Shown piece after piece: positions 37,391 to 45,183 of a stretch of DNA of 58,615 nucleotides (its first letter is position 1; each line of letters begins with the position of its first letter). Made by a program: the position numbers and the translations under genes. The DNA is from a virus: the IMG/VR virus record IMGVR_UViG_3300024255_000031, positions 1-58,615 of that record, one strand, 5' to 3'. The notes below the pieces were generated by a model that was given only the letters and a program-made list of their open reading frames with translations, was not told the DNA's origin and made no database searches.

Positions 37391-38353
37391 ATGGCAAATT
37401 TACAGAAACTATTAAATGATAGAGCAAATGTCAACTTACGAAGTGTTGAAACTTTAGCAGCTGGTCCGGTATATTATTATACCTTTACAGATACACAAAT
37501 TGGCAGATGCCAATTTTGTTACAAAGCACCTGGTACAGGATGTGTTGCACTAGAAGTATGGGGGTCAGCAGGTTCGGGCGGACGTCAGTGTTGTTGCACT
37601 ATGGCAGGCTTGCCTGGAAATGCTCCGGGATATAGTAAAAAATTTATTAGAGTATGTAGTGGAACATATATATGCGGATGGGCAGGATGCTCGCATCATG
37701 GTTTAAACTTGTGTACTGGTTGTCGAGGTAACTGTACAGTGGCATGTGTGTTTAACTCGGGTAACAACGGATGCGCTAGAGGCGAAGGCGGATATGGCGG
37801 CTGGACTAGATGTATTACTAGTGGTACACCGTATTGTTGTTTAAGAGCTTGTAACTTTTGTGCAACTCAGGAAGGCAGTAGCGGTTGTGGTATTATTTGT
37901 AACTATAGAGGGCCGCAAGGTGCTGTACCTGCAAATGGTTCTAGTGGAGATGTAAATTATAATGGCTGCTTTTCATGTACTAGATATTGGTGCTGCTGTA
38001 GAGGCTATCAACTTTGTGGAGTTGAGCATCGTGTATCAATAGCCGCAGGCATACATTCGTCAGATGGTCCAAGTAGTTTACAATTCCAAAGAAACCAAGC
38101 ACCAACAAACAACGGCAGCGGCGGCTCAACAGGTCGTGCTGAAATGCAAATTGCTCACGCTGGATTTGGACAAACAATGCCTCAGATGGATTTTTGTTGG
38201 CAAGGTACAAGAGAGTGTGGCTGTTATGATGCTTTAGGATGTTATTTTGGAACTCCTGGCATTCCCGGAACAAGCGGTGTTGGCTGTGCTGGTGTTAGAT
38301 CACAAGGCATGCGTGGCGGACACGGTGCTGTTAAAGTAACATTCTATTCATAA
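37391..38353 (+). CDS. Cysteine- and glycine-rich fibre-tip-like protein B, 320 aa
   Basis: Second paralogue, 320 residues with 32 cysteines by count. It starts 15 bases after the previous stop behind AGGAAA. The conserved framework is intact (FTDTQIGRCQFCYKAPGTGC; RQCCC; VCSGTYICGW; ACVFNSGNNGCARGE; RGGHGAVKVTFYS). Differences cluster in the middle: GTPYCCLRAC, then TRYWCCCRGYQLC, then the loop around residues 225-250 (FQRNQAPTNNGSGGSTG). A conserved frame with variable inner segments is what one expects of alternative receptor-binding tips, but this is inference. It lies in one transcription unit with its two paralogues. Confidence 0.88.
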   Translation: MANLQKLLNDRANVNLRSVETLAAGPVYYYTFTDTQIGRCQFCYKAPGTGCVALEVWGSAGSGGRQCCCTMAGLPGNAPGYSKKFIRVCSGTYICGWAGCSHHGLNLCTGCRGNCTVACVFNSGNNGCARGEGGYGGWTRCITSGTPYCCLRACNFCATQEGSSGCGIICNYRGPQGAVPANGSSGDVNYNGCFSCTRYWCCCRGYQLCGVEHRVSIAAGIHSSDGPSSLQFQRNQAPTNNGSGGSTGRAEMQIAHAGFGQTMPQMDFCWQGTRECGCYDALGCYFGTPGIPGTSGVGCAGVRSQGMRGGHGAVKVTFYS

Positions 38354-38368
38354 GGAAATAAACGTAAT

Positions 38369-39328
38369 ATGGCAAATTTAAGTACACTTATTACTGATAG
38401 AAATCGACAAAGGCAAAGCGGAGCTGACAAAGGAAGTTCTGGCACAGTATTTTACTGGACACATACACAAACAGGTGGCGGAGCTTGTCAATTCTGTTGG
38501 AATTCTCCAGGTACTGGTTGTGCTGTATTAGAAGTGTGGGGGTCGTCAGGCGGCGGCGGCAGAATGTGTTGTTGTTCAAAAAGCGGCCTTCCAGGCAACT
38601 CAGGAGGATATAGTAAAAAATATATCCGTGTATGTAGTGGTAGTTATATATGCGGATGGGCAGGGTGCGCAACACAATCAACTAATCTTTGTTGTGGCGG
38701 CCGAGGAAATTGTTCAGTAGCATGTGTGTTTAACTCAGGTAATAATGGGTGTGCTAGAGCAGAAGCTGGGTATGCCGGAAACACTAATTGTACAACAAGT
38801 ACAGCGCAATTCCGTTGTTTAGCATGTAGATGCGGTTATTGTAGTACAGCATGCGGTACATACTGCGGTACTGTTTGTAATAGAGCCGGACAATTTAGTG
38901 CTGTTCCTGCACCAGCATCAAGCGGAGATATAAACCTCGAAGGAGGGATATCGTGCACCTTTTTTCACTGTTGCTGTAATCAAATTTGTAAATCAAACGA
39001 TACAGTAACACTAGCAATTTCCGCAGGAATTTTTGCTGAAGGTCTTACTTGTTTATCATACAATAGAAACTGGTACCCATCGGCCCAAAACCAAGCATCA
39101 AATGGCCGCGCAGAACTAGATATAGCACTATCAGGATTAGCAAAACAGTTTCACACCTCGAATTGGAGATGCTGGCAAAGTTGGAGCCCGTGCGGTTGCT
39201 ACGAAGCTTCGGGATGTCACTACGGTGCAGTAGGAGTACCGGGCACTAGCGGACAACCGTGCGCCGGCGTTAGATCAAATGGTCTACGTGGCGGACACGG
39301 CGGAATTAAGATAACATTTTATAATTAA
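38369..39328 (+). CDS. Cysteine- and glycine-rich fibre-tip-like protein C, 319 aa
   Basis: Third paralogue, 319 residues with 33 cysteines by count. It starts 15 bases after the previous stop behind AAGGAAA, the same spacing as the first junction, as expected of tandem duplication. The framework is conserved (GGGACQFCWNSPGTGC; RMCCC; VCSGSYICGW; ACVFNSGNNGCARAE; LRGGHGGIKITFYN). Its N-terminal 35 residues and the central CTFFHCCCNQIC and SYNRNWYPSAQNQ regions differ from A and B. Copies A and C are closer to each other in the block GSSGGGGRMCCC and in the TTST-[SA]-QFRCL segment. It is likely a virion adhesin; not an enzyme by any motif I can see. Confidence 0.88.
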   Translation: MANLSTLITDRNRQRQSGADKGSSGTVFYWTHTQTGGGACQFCWNSPGTGCAVLEVWGSSGGGGRMCCCSKSGLPGNSGGYSKKYIRVCSGSYICGWAGCATQSTNLCCGGRGNCSVACVFNSGNNGCARAEAGYAGNTNCTTSTAQFRCLACRCGYCSTACGTYCGTVCNRAGQFSAVPAPASSGDINLEGGISCTFFHCCCNQICKSNDTVTLAISAGIFAEGLTCLSYNRNWYPSAQNQASNGRAELDIALSGLAKQFHTSNWRCWQSWSPCGCYEASGCHYGAVGVPGTSGQPCAGVRSNGLRGGHGGIKITFYN

Positions 39329-39346
39329 ATACAAAAGGATAAGAAA

Positions 39347-40006
39347 ATGAAAAAGACAGTTACATTTTATATAAACGATGAACCATTATCGCCAACTGCA
39401 ACTGAACAGCGTCAAGCTACTATTAAGTACGATGGTCCTAGATATTTATATTTAGAATATTGTACAGATGAAGAATGTATAATGGCACCAGTGCATTGGT
39501 CAGACGAGCAGGAACCTGAAGTAGCAGAAGAACGTAGGACTATTGATGATTGTCGCGTAATTCTTGAATTAGATGCCCAAGACACTATATTTCCAATTGC
39601 CGTTATGCTTAATACAACGTATAAGATGACTATTGATAATTATACAGAAACACTTCCAGACGGCGAAGTATATACGTATGAGTATCCAGAAGATCCGGAT
39701 TTAGACTCTATTTACGATATTAAAAATATGCGATTTAATCCAGAAACAAAGGATTATGACGAATGGTTATATGATGTTAACGATGTAACCGATGAAGAGT
39801 TTCTTGAAAGCATCGACGGCGCATTACAGTCTGTTAATGACGACATAGACGAAGGCGAATTCACAGAAGAAGAAATGGTAGCTGTTAATGCTTATAAAGC
39901 TGAATTAAATCAGTTAAAGATAGACTATGTTACCGGCATATACGGTCCTGTACCACACTGGAAACTTGGATTTCCGTCATTAGATCTAGATTCAAAAATT
40001 TATTAA
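39347..40006 (+). CDS. Acidic uncharacterised protein after the fibre-tip genes, 219 aa
   Basis: A 219-residue, strongly acidic protein with AAGGA before the ATG. The N-terminal half looks beta (MKKTVTFYINDEPLSP, then YDGPRYLYLEYC). The second half is acidic and helical (DVTDEEFLESIDGALQSVNDD, then FTEEEMVAVNAYKAELNQL) and ends in PVPHWKLGFPSLDLDSKIY. Its place immediately after fibre and tip genes, its size and its acidity fit a fibre-assembly chaperone, which in T4-like phages usually follows the fibre gene. No specific family motif is recognised, so this remains a positional guess. It closes the fibre cluster; a late promoter follows. Confidence 0.82.
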   Translation: MKKTVTFYINDEPLSPTATEQRQATIKYDGPRYLYLEYCTDEECIMAPVHWSDEQEPEVAEERRTIDDCRVILELDAQDTIFPIAVMLNTTYKMTIDNYTETLPDGEVYTYEYPEDPDLDSIYDIKNMRFNPETKDYDEWLYDVNDVTDEEFLESIDGALQSVNDDIDEGEFTEEEMVAVNAYKAELNQLKIDYVTGIYGPVPHWKLGFPSLDLDSKIY

Positions 40007-40034
40007 CAACCACTTTCGATAACTTGTATTTAAC

Positions 40035-40083
40035 AGGTCCTATAAATATCTAGTAATATACACTATTAGACTTTATAGGACCT
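40035..40083 (+). promoter_or_regulatory. 12-bp perfect inverted repeat over late promoter and ribosome binding site
   Basis: AGGTCCTATAAA (40035-40046) and TTTATAGGACCT (40072-40083) are perfect complements with a 25-base loop. The left arm contains most of the late promoter. The right arm contains the TAGGA ribosome binding site of the gene starting at 40088. Only transcripts entering from upstream contain both arms. Confidence 0.75.
40041..40048 (+). promoter_or_regulatory. T4-type late promoter (perfect TATAAATA)
   Basis: TATAAATATC is the only copy in the window that matches the T4 late consensus exactly. It lies 39 bases before the ATG of the glycosyltransferase gene. Confidence 0.8.
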
Positions 40084-40087
40084 ATCA

Positions 40088-41065
40088 ATGAGCACAACAC
40101 GATCAAAAGCATTCTTTATGAATGGCGGAGCAGGAAGAGTTATCTGTTCTATTCCTGCTTTAGAAAAATACGCAGAAGAATCTGGTGATAAAGATTTTAT
40201 TATTGTTTGTGAAGGCGGCACCGAATTCTACAAAGGACACCCCTTACTAGATTCTAAAGCATATGATTCTTGGCAAAAAAATATCTTTCAAGATAAGTTA
40301 AAAAACATGGACTTAATAAGTCCAGAACCATACCGTGTATGGGAGTACTTTAATCAAAAATGCAGCCTTGCCCAAGCATTTGATATTGAAATAAACAACG
40401 CATCAGTAAGAGAATTGCCTTTACCTAGCTTAATGCTCTCGAGAGAAGAGCAATTATCAGGAAAGAAAATTATTAATGAAGTTAAGACAGCACTTAAAAA
40501 AGATAAGACTGTTGTTTTTCAGCCTTTTGGCAGAGGTATCGGCGACCAAAACGGCATATTATCTGATCCGTCGGGACGAAGTGTAGAACACGATTCGGTT
40601 ATTAATTTAATTCAAAAACTTCAAAAAGACGATTGGGGTGTTATATTAATGAGCGAGTTAAAGATAGACACTAAACAAACAGAATTACAAGAAGATATAG
40701 CACAGCCTGAAGGAGCAACGTTGAGAGACTGGGCTGCAATAATTGCTGGAGCAGATTTATTTCTTGGATGCGATAGTGTAGGTCAGCATATATCGCATTC
40801 GCTAGGTGTTCCTACAGTTTCAATTTTAGGATCAACTTATCCTATTAACGTATCATATCCGGAAACTGACAGATTTAAAGTTATTGATTTAGGAGAAGGT
40901 GGAAGACAATATTCGCCAATTCGAATTGTACAAGACGAATCAGTTGACCGAGCAAATGAACGTCTTATGTACATGACTCCTGAAATTGAAGACTTTGTGA
41001 TCGAAGAAATTAAAAACTTGTATAAAACTACAAAGCCTTCTACAGCTAAACTATTACTCAAGTAG
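40088..41065 (+). CDS. GT9-type (heptosyltransferase-like) glycosyltransferase
   Basis: A 325-residue GT-B-fold protein. Residues 12-27 (NGGAGRVICSIPALEKY) match the N-terminal loop of family GT9, and residues 237-264 (ADLFLGCDSVGQHISHSLGVP, then TVSILGSTYP) match the GT9 nucleotide-sugar site (A-D-L-x-x-x-x-D-S-x-x-x-H-x-x-x-x-L-G-V-P-T). GT9 enzymes, such as the WaaC/WaaF heptosyltransferases and the TibC/AAH autotransporter heptosyltransferases, use ADP-heptose, and this window encodes HldE and HldD. The acceptor is unknown: host LPS core or the phage's own fibres. It heads a four-gene operon with 7 bases to the carbamoyltransferase. Its ribosome binding site (TAGGA) lies in the inverted repeat described separately. 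GT9 assignment is fairly sure; sugar and acceptor are inference. Confidence 0.85.
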   Translation: MSTTRSKAFFMNGGAGRVICSIPALEKYAEESGDKDFIIVCEGGTEFYKGHPLLDSKAYDSWQKNIFQDKLKNMDLISPEPYRVWEYFNQKCSLAQAFDIEINNASVRELPLPSLMLSREEQLSGKKIINEVKTALKKDKTVVFQPFGRGIGDQNGILSDPSGRSVEHDSVINLIQKLQKDDWGVILMSELKIDTKQTELQEDIAQPEGATLRDWAAIIAGADLFLGCDSVGQHISHSLGVPTVSILGSTYPINVSYPETDRFKVIDLGEGGRQYSPIRIVQDESVDRANERLMYMTPEIEDFVIEEIKNLYKTTKPSTAKLLLK

Positions 41066-41072
41066 GATTATT

Positions 41073-42887
41073 ATGAAAACTAAAAAAACAGGCTGGATCG
41101 CAGCAATTACACGAGGACATAACTCAGGAGTTTGTCTCCTTAAAGATGGTAAAATTGTATTTGCTATAGAAGAAGAGCGTATTAGCAGACACAAATATGA
41201 CGGTGGCCCGCTCGCTGCTATGATTAAAATTCTCGATTATACAGATAAAATAGATTATTTAATGATAGCACATACACAGGCTTTAGAAGGAACAGCTGGC
41301 CGCATAGACTTCACAGGTGACGATGTCTATACTGGCCTTGCTAGAAAATTAGGTTTAATTGATCGAAATGCTGATATTTACAATCATCCACAAGTTGTTG
41401 ATTTAAGTAGTGTTCATCACAAGTTACATGCAGCATGTGCGTTTTATCGTTCTGGATTTGATAGTGCAACTTCTGTAATTGTTGACGGAGCAGGCACATT
41501 TATTAGTTTAAATATTGGCGGGGTTGACGAAACTGTTTGGGAATTAGAGTCTATTTTTAACTGCGAATATCCTGCAGAGATCAATACAGTGTACAAACAT
41601 TTAGGAGGTCGAGGACCGTTTGTAAGTGCTAGAATTCCAGATCAAGATGCCGCAAGAGAGATGGAAGACGGTACTTACGAATTAGTACTCGACGATACTG
41701 CGGGTATTACAAAAGCGTACGAAGCTGTAACACAGTACTGCGGATGGCAGCCTATCGAAGCAGGTAAGACTATGGGTCTGTTTCCTTACGGTAAACCTAA
41801 TGATTCTATTCCTCCAATATATACTGACGGCAACGGTGGCTCCTGGACAACTAGTGACAGGAACATAATTGTCCCTACGTATCCTAATGGTGCACTAGTT
41901 AACGAAGGTAGATACGAATATTTAGATACCGACATGGATTCTACAGAATCGGATATTACTAAACATCAGAACAGACGAGACATGGCATATGCAGTACAAA
42001 CGCAAAGTCAAGAACAGGTTGCTAGACTAATAGAAAAAGCAGTCGAAACAACAGGAAATAAAAATGTAGTGTTATCAGGCGGATATGCACTTAACTGTGT
42101 AGCAAACTATTTTTACCTCGAAAGGCTTAAAGACCTCGGTATTAACTTATATGTTGAACCGATTAGTTCTGATGCAGGAACATCGATCGGCGCAGCATTA
42201 TTAGGATATTATTCACTAGAAGGCGTAACGGAAAGAGTGTATCAGGACGACACATTATATTTAGGTCCTAAAACAACATACACTGACATTCAAATTAACG
42301 AAGCAGTAGAAAAGTATGAAGGCGAAATACAAGATAACGTAACTAATGCAGATGTTATTAACTTAATAACAAATAAGAATATTGTAACAGTATTTCAAGG
42401 TAGCTCAGAAGCAGGACCTCGTGCATTAGGTAACAGAAGTATCATGTATGACCCTACAGACCCTAATGGTAAAGACTTTGTTAACCAAGTAAAGCGTAGA
42501 GAATACTTTCGTCCGTTTGCAGGGTCAATTCTTGCAGAACACGCACACGAATGGTTTGACATGCGCGGATTAGAAGAATCACCTCATATGATGTATGCTA
42601 TGAATTGTCAAGAAGGCGTAGCAGAAAAGATTCCAAGTATTATTCACGTAGACGGTACGTGTCGAATTCAAACTGTTACTAGAGAGCAGAATCCGCACTA
42701 TTATGATCTAATTAACGAGTTTTATAAGAAAACTGGCGTTCCGATTATCTTTAATACAAGTTTTAATTTAGGTGGCGAACCTCTTGTAGAAACACTTGAC
42801 GATGCTGTTAGAACGTTGTATAGTAGTGATATAGAATTCTTGTACTTGCCGGAGCATGGAAAACTAATAACAGTTAAAAATTTGTAA
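41073..42887 (+). CDS. O-carbamoyltransferase, NodU/CmcH/TobZ family
   Basis: A 604-residue protein of normal length for the family, which transfers a carbamoyl group from carbamoyl phosphate, via carbamoyl-adenylate, to a sugar hydroxyl. The N-terminal ASKHA-like half begins GWIAAITRGHNSGVCLLKDG with I-E-E-E-R (typical of NodU) and has the HHKLHAACAFY metal-binding motif at about 115-125, followed by V-D-G-A-G. A second Y-x-L-N-C-V-A-N block lies near 340. The C-terminal YrdC-like half has GSSEAGPRALGNRSIM (about 443), YFRPFAGSI and PIIFNTSFNLGGEPL (about 557), all conserved. It lies 7 bases after the GT9 gene and 4 bases before the next, so the pair probably act on one glycan. Confidence 0.92.
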   Translation: MKTKKTGWIAAITRGHNSGVCLLKDGKIVFAIEEERISRHKYDGGPLAAMIKILDYTDKIDYLMIAHTQALEGTAGRIDFTGDDVYTGLARKLGLIDRNADIYNHPQVVDLSSVHHKLHAACAFYRSGFDSATSVIVDGAGTFISLNIGGVDETVWELESIFNCEYPAEINTVYKHLGGRGPFVSARIPDQDAAREMEDGTYELVLDDTAGITKAYEAVTQYCGWQPIEAGKTMGLFPYGKPNDSIPPIYTDGNGGSWTTSDRNIIVPTYPNGALVNEGRYEYLDTDMDSTESDITKHQNRRDMAYAVQTQSQEQVARLIEKAVETTGNKNVVLSGGYALNCVANYFYLERLKDLGINLYVEPISSDAGTSIGAALLGYYSLEGVTERVYQDDTLYLGPKTTYTDIQINEAVEKYEGEIQDNVTNADVINLITNKNIVTVFQGSSEAGPRALGNRSIMYDPTDPNGKDFVNQVKRREYFRPFAGSILAEHAHEWFDMRGLEESPHMMYAMNCQEGVAEKIPSIIHVDGTCRIQTVTREQNPHYYDLINEFYKKTGVPIIFNTSFNLGGEPLVETLDDAVRTLYSSDIEFLYLPEHGKLITVKNL

Positions 42888-42891
42888 ATCA

Positions 42892-43401
42892 ATGCATAAT
42901 AAAAGTTCGTTAGACAATTTAGAAACTTGGATAGAAAACTGGATACATCGTTTAAACAGCCGATATATTGATCCTAACGGACAAAAGTGTCCATATGCTA
43001 AGTCTGTATTAGACAACAATCGTTTAAAAATTGTTAAGATGCTAAATGCAGCACCAATCGACTTTTGGTCAAAAATAACTGTTGAGGCAGATAATCTTAA
43101 CGATGATATTGACGTTATTGTTGTTGCTACAGAAGCAAATAAAGAATTGTACGGGCATTATTTTGTTACTAACGGAGGAGTTGATGCTTTAAATTGTGCA
43201 TTTAATGTGCAAAATAAAGATGTTTGGTTATTGTCAGCAACTAATGATTTATACACAGTTGTTTTTATTCAGAGAATAACTGACATAGACGATGCAAGTA
43301 AATCTTTAGAACAAGATACTAATTATTATAACAAAATGACTTCAGAATACTTTGATAGATTTATTTTACAAAGACGAATATTAAGAGAACGTTTGAACTA
43401 G
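42892..43401 (+). CDS. Uncharacterised protein of the sugar operon, 169 aa
   Basis: A 169-residue protein starting 4 bases after the carbamoyltransferase stop without a strong ribosome binding site, so it is likely coupled to that gene. The N-terminal part (LETWIENWIHRLNSRYIDP, then KCPYAKSVLDNNRLKIVKML) vaguely recalls DUF1415-type proteins, which start with a W-x-x-x-x-I segment and a C-P-[FY]-A-K motif. The rest (VIVVATEANKELYGHY, then FVTNGGVDALNCAFNVQNK) does not confirm this. There are single Cys residues at the C-P-Y-A-K site and in LNCAF. No function is proposed; location ties it to sugar transfer or carbamoylation. Confidence 0.8.
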   Translation: MHNKSSLDNLETWIENWIHRLNSRYIDPNGQKCPYAKSVLDNNRLKIVKMLNAAPIDFWSKITVEADNLNDDIDVIVVATEANKELYGHYFVTNGGVDALNCAFNVQNKDVWLLSATNDLYTVVFIQRITDIDDASKSLEQDTNYYNKMTSEYFDRFILQRRILRERLN

Positions 43402-43413
43402 AAGGAATAGGTA

Positions 43414-43983
43414 ATGATATATCAAACAACAATTGGCTTAGACAGAGACGGAACTATCAATAAAGACATTGGTACATATGTAACTAGTCCTAAAGATTTT
43501 ATACCTATTCCAGGAAGTTTAGAAGCAGTTGCTATGATCCGTGACAAAGGATACAATGTTGTAATTCTTACTAATCAAGCAGGGATTATGAAAAATATTA
43601 TGACGGCTGAACAAGTTGACGAAGTAAACGATCATATGATGGAATTACTAGGTGAAGTTGGTTGTCGATCTATTAACGGGTTATACTATAGCACTACTAA
43701 TCTTAAAGAAGATATATACGCTAAACCTAATGTAGGAATGTTTAAAAAAGCTGAAAAAGAATTAGGCTTGAGATTTAAGAATGGATATTATGTAGGAGAT
43801 AAAATCTCAGATCTAAAATGTGCAATTAAAACTAAATCAACACCGGTTCTTGTTAAATCAGGTTACGGAAACGAAACGTTAACTAAATTAAATACTTTTG
43901 CAAATCGTCCTCTCAAGAAAAAGACCCAAGTGTTTAATAACCTTTGGGCCTTTGCTGAATCATTACCTACTGCGTCAAAATAA
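43414..43983 (+). CDS. gmhB: GmhB-like HAD phosphatase (heptose bisphosphate phosphatase type), zinc loop missing
   Basis: A 189-residue HAD-IIIA phosphatase, the size of GmhB (about 190). GmhB removes the C7 phosphate of D,D-heptose 1,7-bisphosphate between the two HldE reactions. Visible motifs: GLDRDGTIN (D10 nucleophile, D12 acid/base), VVILTNQAGI (motif II), Y-A-K-P-N-V-G-M-F (the lysine segment) and VGDKISDLKCAI (motif IV acidic residues). The odd point is the loop before A-K-P. In GmhB and related HisB phosphatases it holds a C-x-H…C-x-C zinc site; here (YYSTTNLKEDIYAKP) it has no Cys or His. The ATG follows GAAGGAA. The neighbouring hldE and hldD make the heptose role likely; another sugar phosphate is possible. 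Confidence 0.82.
   Translation: MIYQTTIGLDRDGTINKDIGTYVTSPKDFIPIPGSLEAVAMIRDKGYNVVILTNQAGIMKNIMTAEQVDEVNDHMMELLGEVGCRSINGLYYSTTNLKEDIYAKPNVGMFKKAEKELGLRFKNGYYVGDKISDLKCAIKTKSTPVLVKSGYGNETLTKLNTFANRPLKKKTQVFNNLWAFAESLPTASK
43920..43953 (-). terminator. Rho-independent terminator for the minus-strand sugar operon, inside the gmhB 3' end
   Basis: Read on the minus strand, AAAGGCCCAA and TTGGGTCTTT (43953-43944 and 43929-43920) pair over 10 positions with one G-U, with a 14-base loop. A T-rich tail continues (TCTTTTTCTT). It sits 33-66 bases past the cupin stop, inside the opposing gmhB reading frame. Confidence 0.65.
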
Positions 43984-43994
43984 TACTATTTTGA
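43975..43994. terminator. Short dyad at the convergent stop codons
   Basis: TCAAAATA and TATTTTGA are perfect 8-base arms around ATAC, covering both stop codons of the convergent gmhB and cupin genes. It is AT-rich and weak, so it may help end transcription or may only reflect composition. Confidence 0.35.
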
Positions 43995-44381
43995 TTGTTG
44001 CTTATCGGCAATTTGACTATCACCTGGACCGATGCGATAATTATCTTCTACACTATCAGGTGTACTAACTTCTGTAACACTACCTTCTTTAGACAAGCAA
44101 ACTAATTGATGAGGTTGCAACGGCGGATTGCGCCATACATCGCCTTCTTTAAGATCCTTTTCAAACATCATACTATTTGATGTATCAATATAACGAACTT
44201 TAAATTTACCTGCATTTACAAACCAAGTCTCATCTTTTTCTTTGTGAAAGTGCATACTTGTAGTTGCGCCTTCTCTAGTAAATGCCATAATTTTACCACA
44301 GTACTTGTCATTTGTTGCCCAAATCATTTCGTACCCCCATCCTTTTTGATCGACGCCTGTTTTCCTAGTTGGTTGATTCAT
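43986..44381 (-). CDS. Cupin-fold protein (sugar-phosphate isomerase/epimerase-like)
   Basis: A 131-residue single-domain cupin. The metal-binding set is visible: H44, H46 and E51 in TSMHFHKEKDETWFV, and H91 in PPLQPHQLV. The start (VDQKGWGYEMIWATN) resembles the G-W-G-x-E segment of type II phosphomannose isomerase cupin domains. It starts inside the end of hldD (17-base overlap) and ends 2 bases from the convergent gmhB stop. By context it may act on the heptose, for example as an isomerase or epimerase in place of a missing step. It lacks the SIS fold of GmhA, so it is not an obvious GmhA. The reaction is unknown. Confidence 0.82.
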   Translation of the reverse strand: MNQPTRKTGVDQKGWGYEMIWATNDKYCGKIMAFTREGATTSMHFHKEKDETWFVNAGKFKVRYIDTSNSMMFEKDLKEGDVWRNPPLQPHQLVCLSKEGSVTEVSTPDSVEDNYRIGPGDSQIADKQQSK

Positions 44382-45183
44382 TTACGTGTTCCTTTACTGA
44401 TGTAAAATTTATATTTGTAACAGTACTTAATTTATTTGTATCTGCACAAGTGTATTCTTGATACTGGCTTTTTAATTGTTCTGGCATTGGAATTTCTACA
44501 ATTTTAGCATTATGTTTTTCAGCAATTGTTTCTGCTACTTCTTTAAAACTAGTTGCTACACCAGACCCTACATTATATAATCCAGGTGTTTTATTTTCAA
44601 ATAATTGCTGATGCACTTCGCATACATCGCCTACAAATACAAAATCTCGCAAGTATTTGTCGCTATTTTCAAACAATTTAATTCTACCAGATTTAGTTGC
44701 TTGTTCGGTAAATTTAGTAATAGGACTTGCTTGATTGCCTTTATGTTCTTCTAAAGGTCCGTAAACGTTAAAGTAACGTAGGCCCTGCACAACAATGTTA
44801 TGTCGAGATAATCCCCAGACCCATCGATCAAACAAGTATTTGCTCCATGCATACGGACTTTGCGGTTGCTTAGGTGAATCCTCATTAAACTCTGTATTTG
44901 TTCCGTATACACTTGCGCTTGACGCATATTGTAGATTAACACCTTTAGAATTACATTCATTAAACAGCCATTTACTAAATTCATAGTTTTGTAACATAAC
45001 TTTATCTACGTCTGTTTCAGTAGTGCTACTAATAGCACCTGTATGAATAACCCAATCAAACCCTTCTACTTCTGGTAAACTATCTTCCTGCCATTCGTAG
45101 CCGAACAAATCGTGTTCGTTTTGCAAATACAATGTTAGATTTTGTCCAATAAACCCTTTATGTCCTGTAATTAATATTTTCAT
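44365..45183 (-). CDS. hldD: ADP-L-glycero-D-manno-heptose 6-epimerase (HldD/RfaD-like)
   Basis: A 272-residue short-chain NAD(P)-dependent epimerase, a little shorter than E. coli HldD (310). The Rossmann motif is GHKGFIG (G7, G10, G13). The GAISSTTETD segment at 49-58 matches the G-A-[CI]-S-S-T-T-E signature that separates HldD from other sugar epimerases. The catalytic Y111-x-x-x-K115 is in SPYAWSKYLFD, after YASSASVYG. Further matches are GLRYFNVYGPLEEHKG and RDFVFVGDV. It converts ADP-D,D-heptose to ADP-L,D-heptose, the donor for GT9 heptosyltransferases. Its ATG overlaps the hldE stop by 4 bases (ATGA), so the two are translationally coupled. Confidence 0.9.
   Translation of the reverse strand: MKILITGHKGFIGQNLTLYLQNEHDLFGYEWQEDSLPEVEGFDWVIHTGAISSTTETDVDKVMLQNYEFSKWLFNECNSKGVNLQYASSASVYGTNTEFNEDSPKQPQSPYAWSKYLFDRWVWGLSRHNIVVQGLRYFNVYGPLEEHKGNQASPITKFTEQATKSGRIKLFENSDKYLRDFVFVGDVCEVHQQLFENKTPGLYNVGSGVATSFKEVAETIAEKHNAKIVEIPMPEQLKSQYQEYTCADTNKLSTVTNINFTSVKEHVNESTN

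Noticed and set aside
39324-39332. ATTAAATAC before the acidic gene as a late promoter
   Set aside because: Two mismatches to the local GATAAATAC consensus and normal AT-rich composition; the gene can be served by read-through from the Cys-rich operon.
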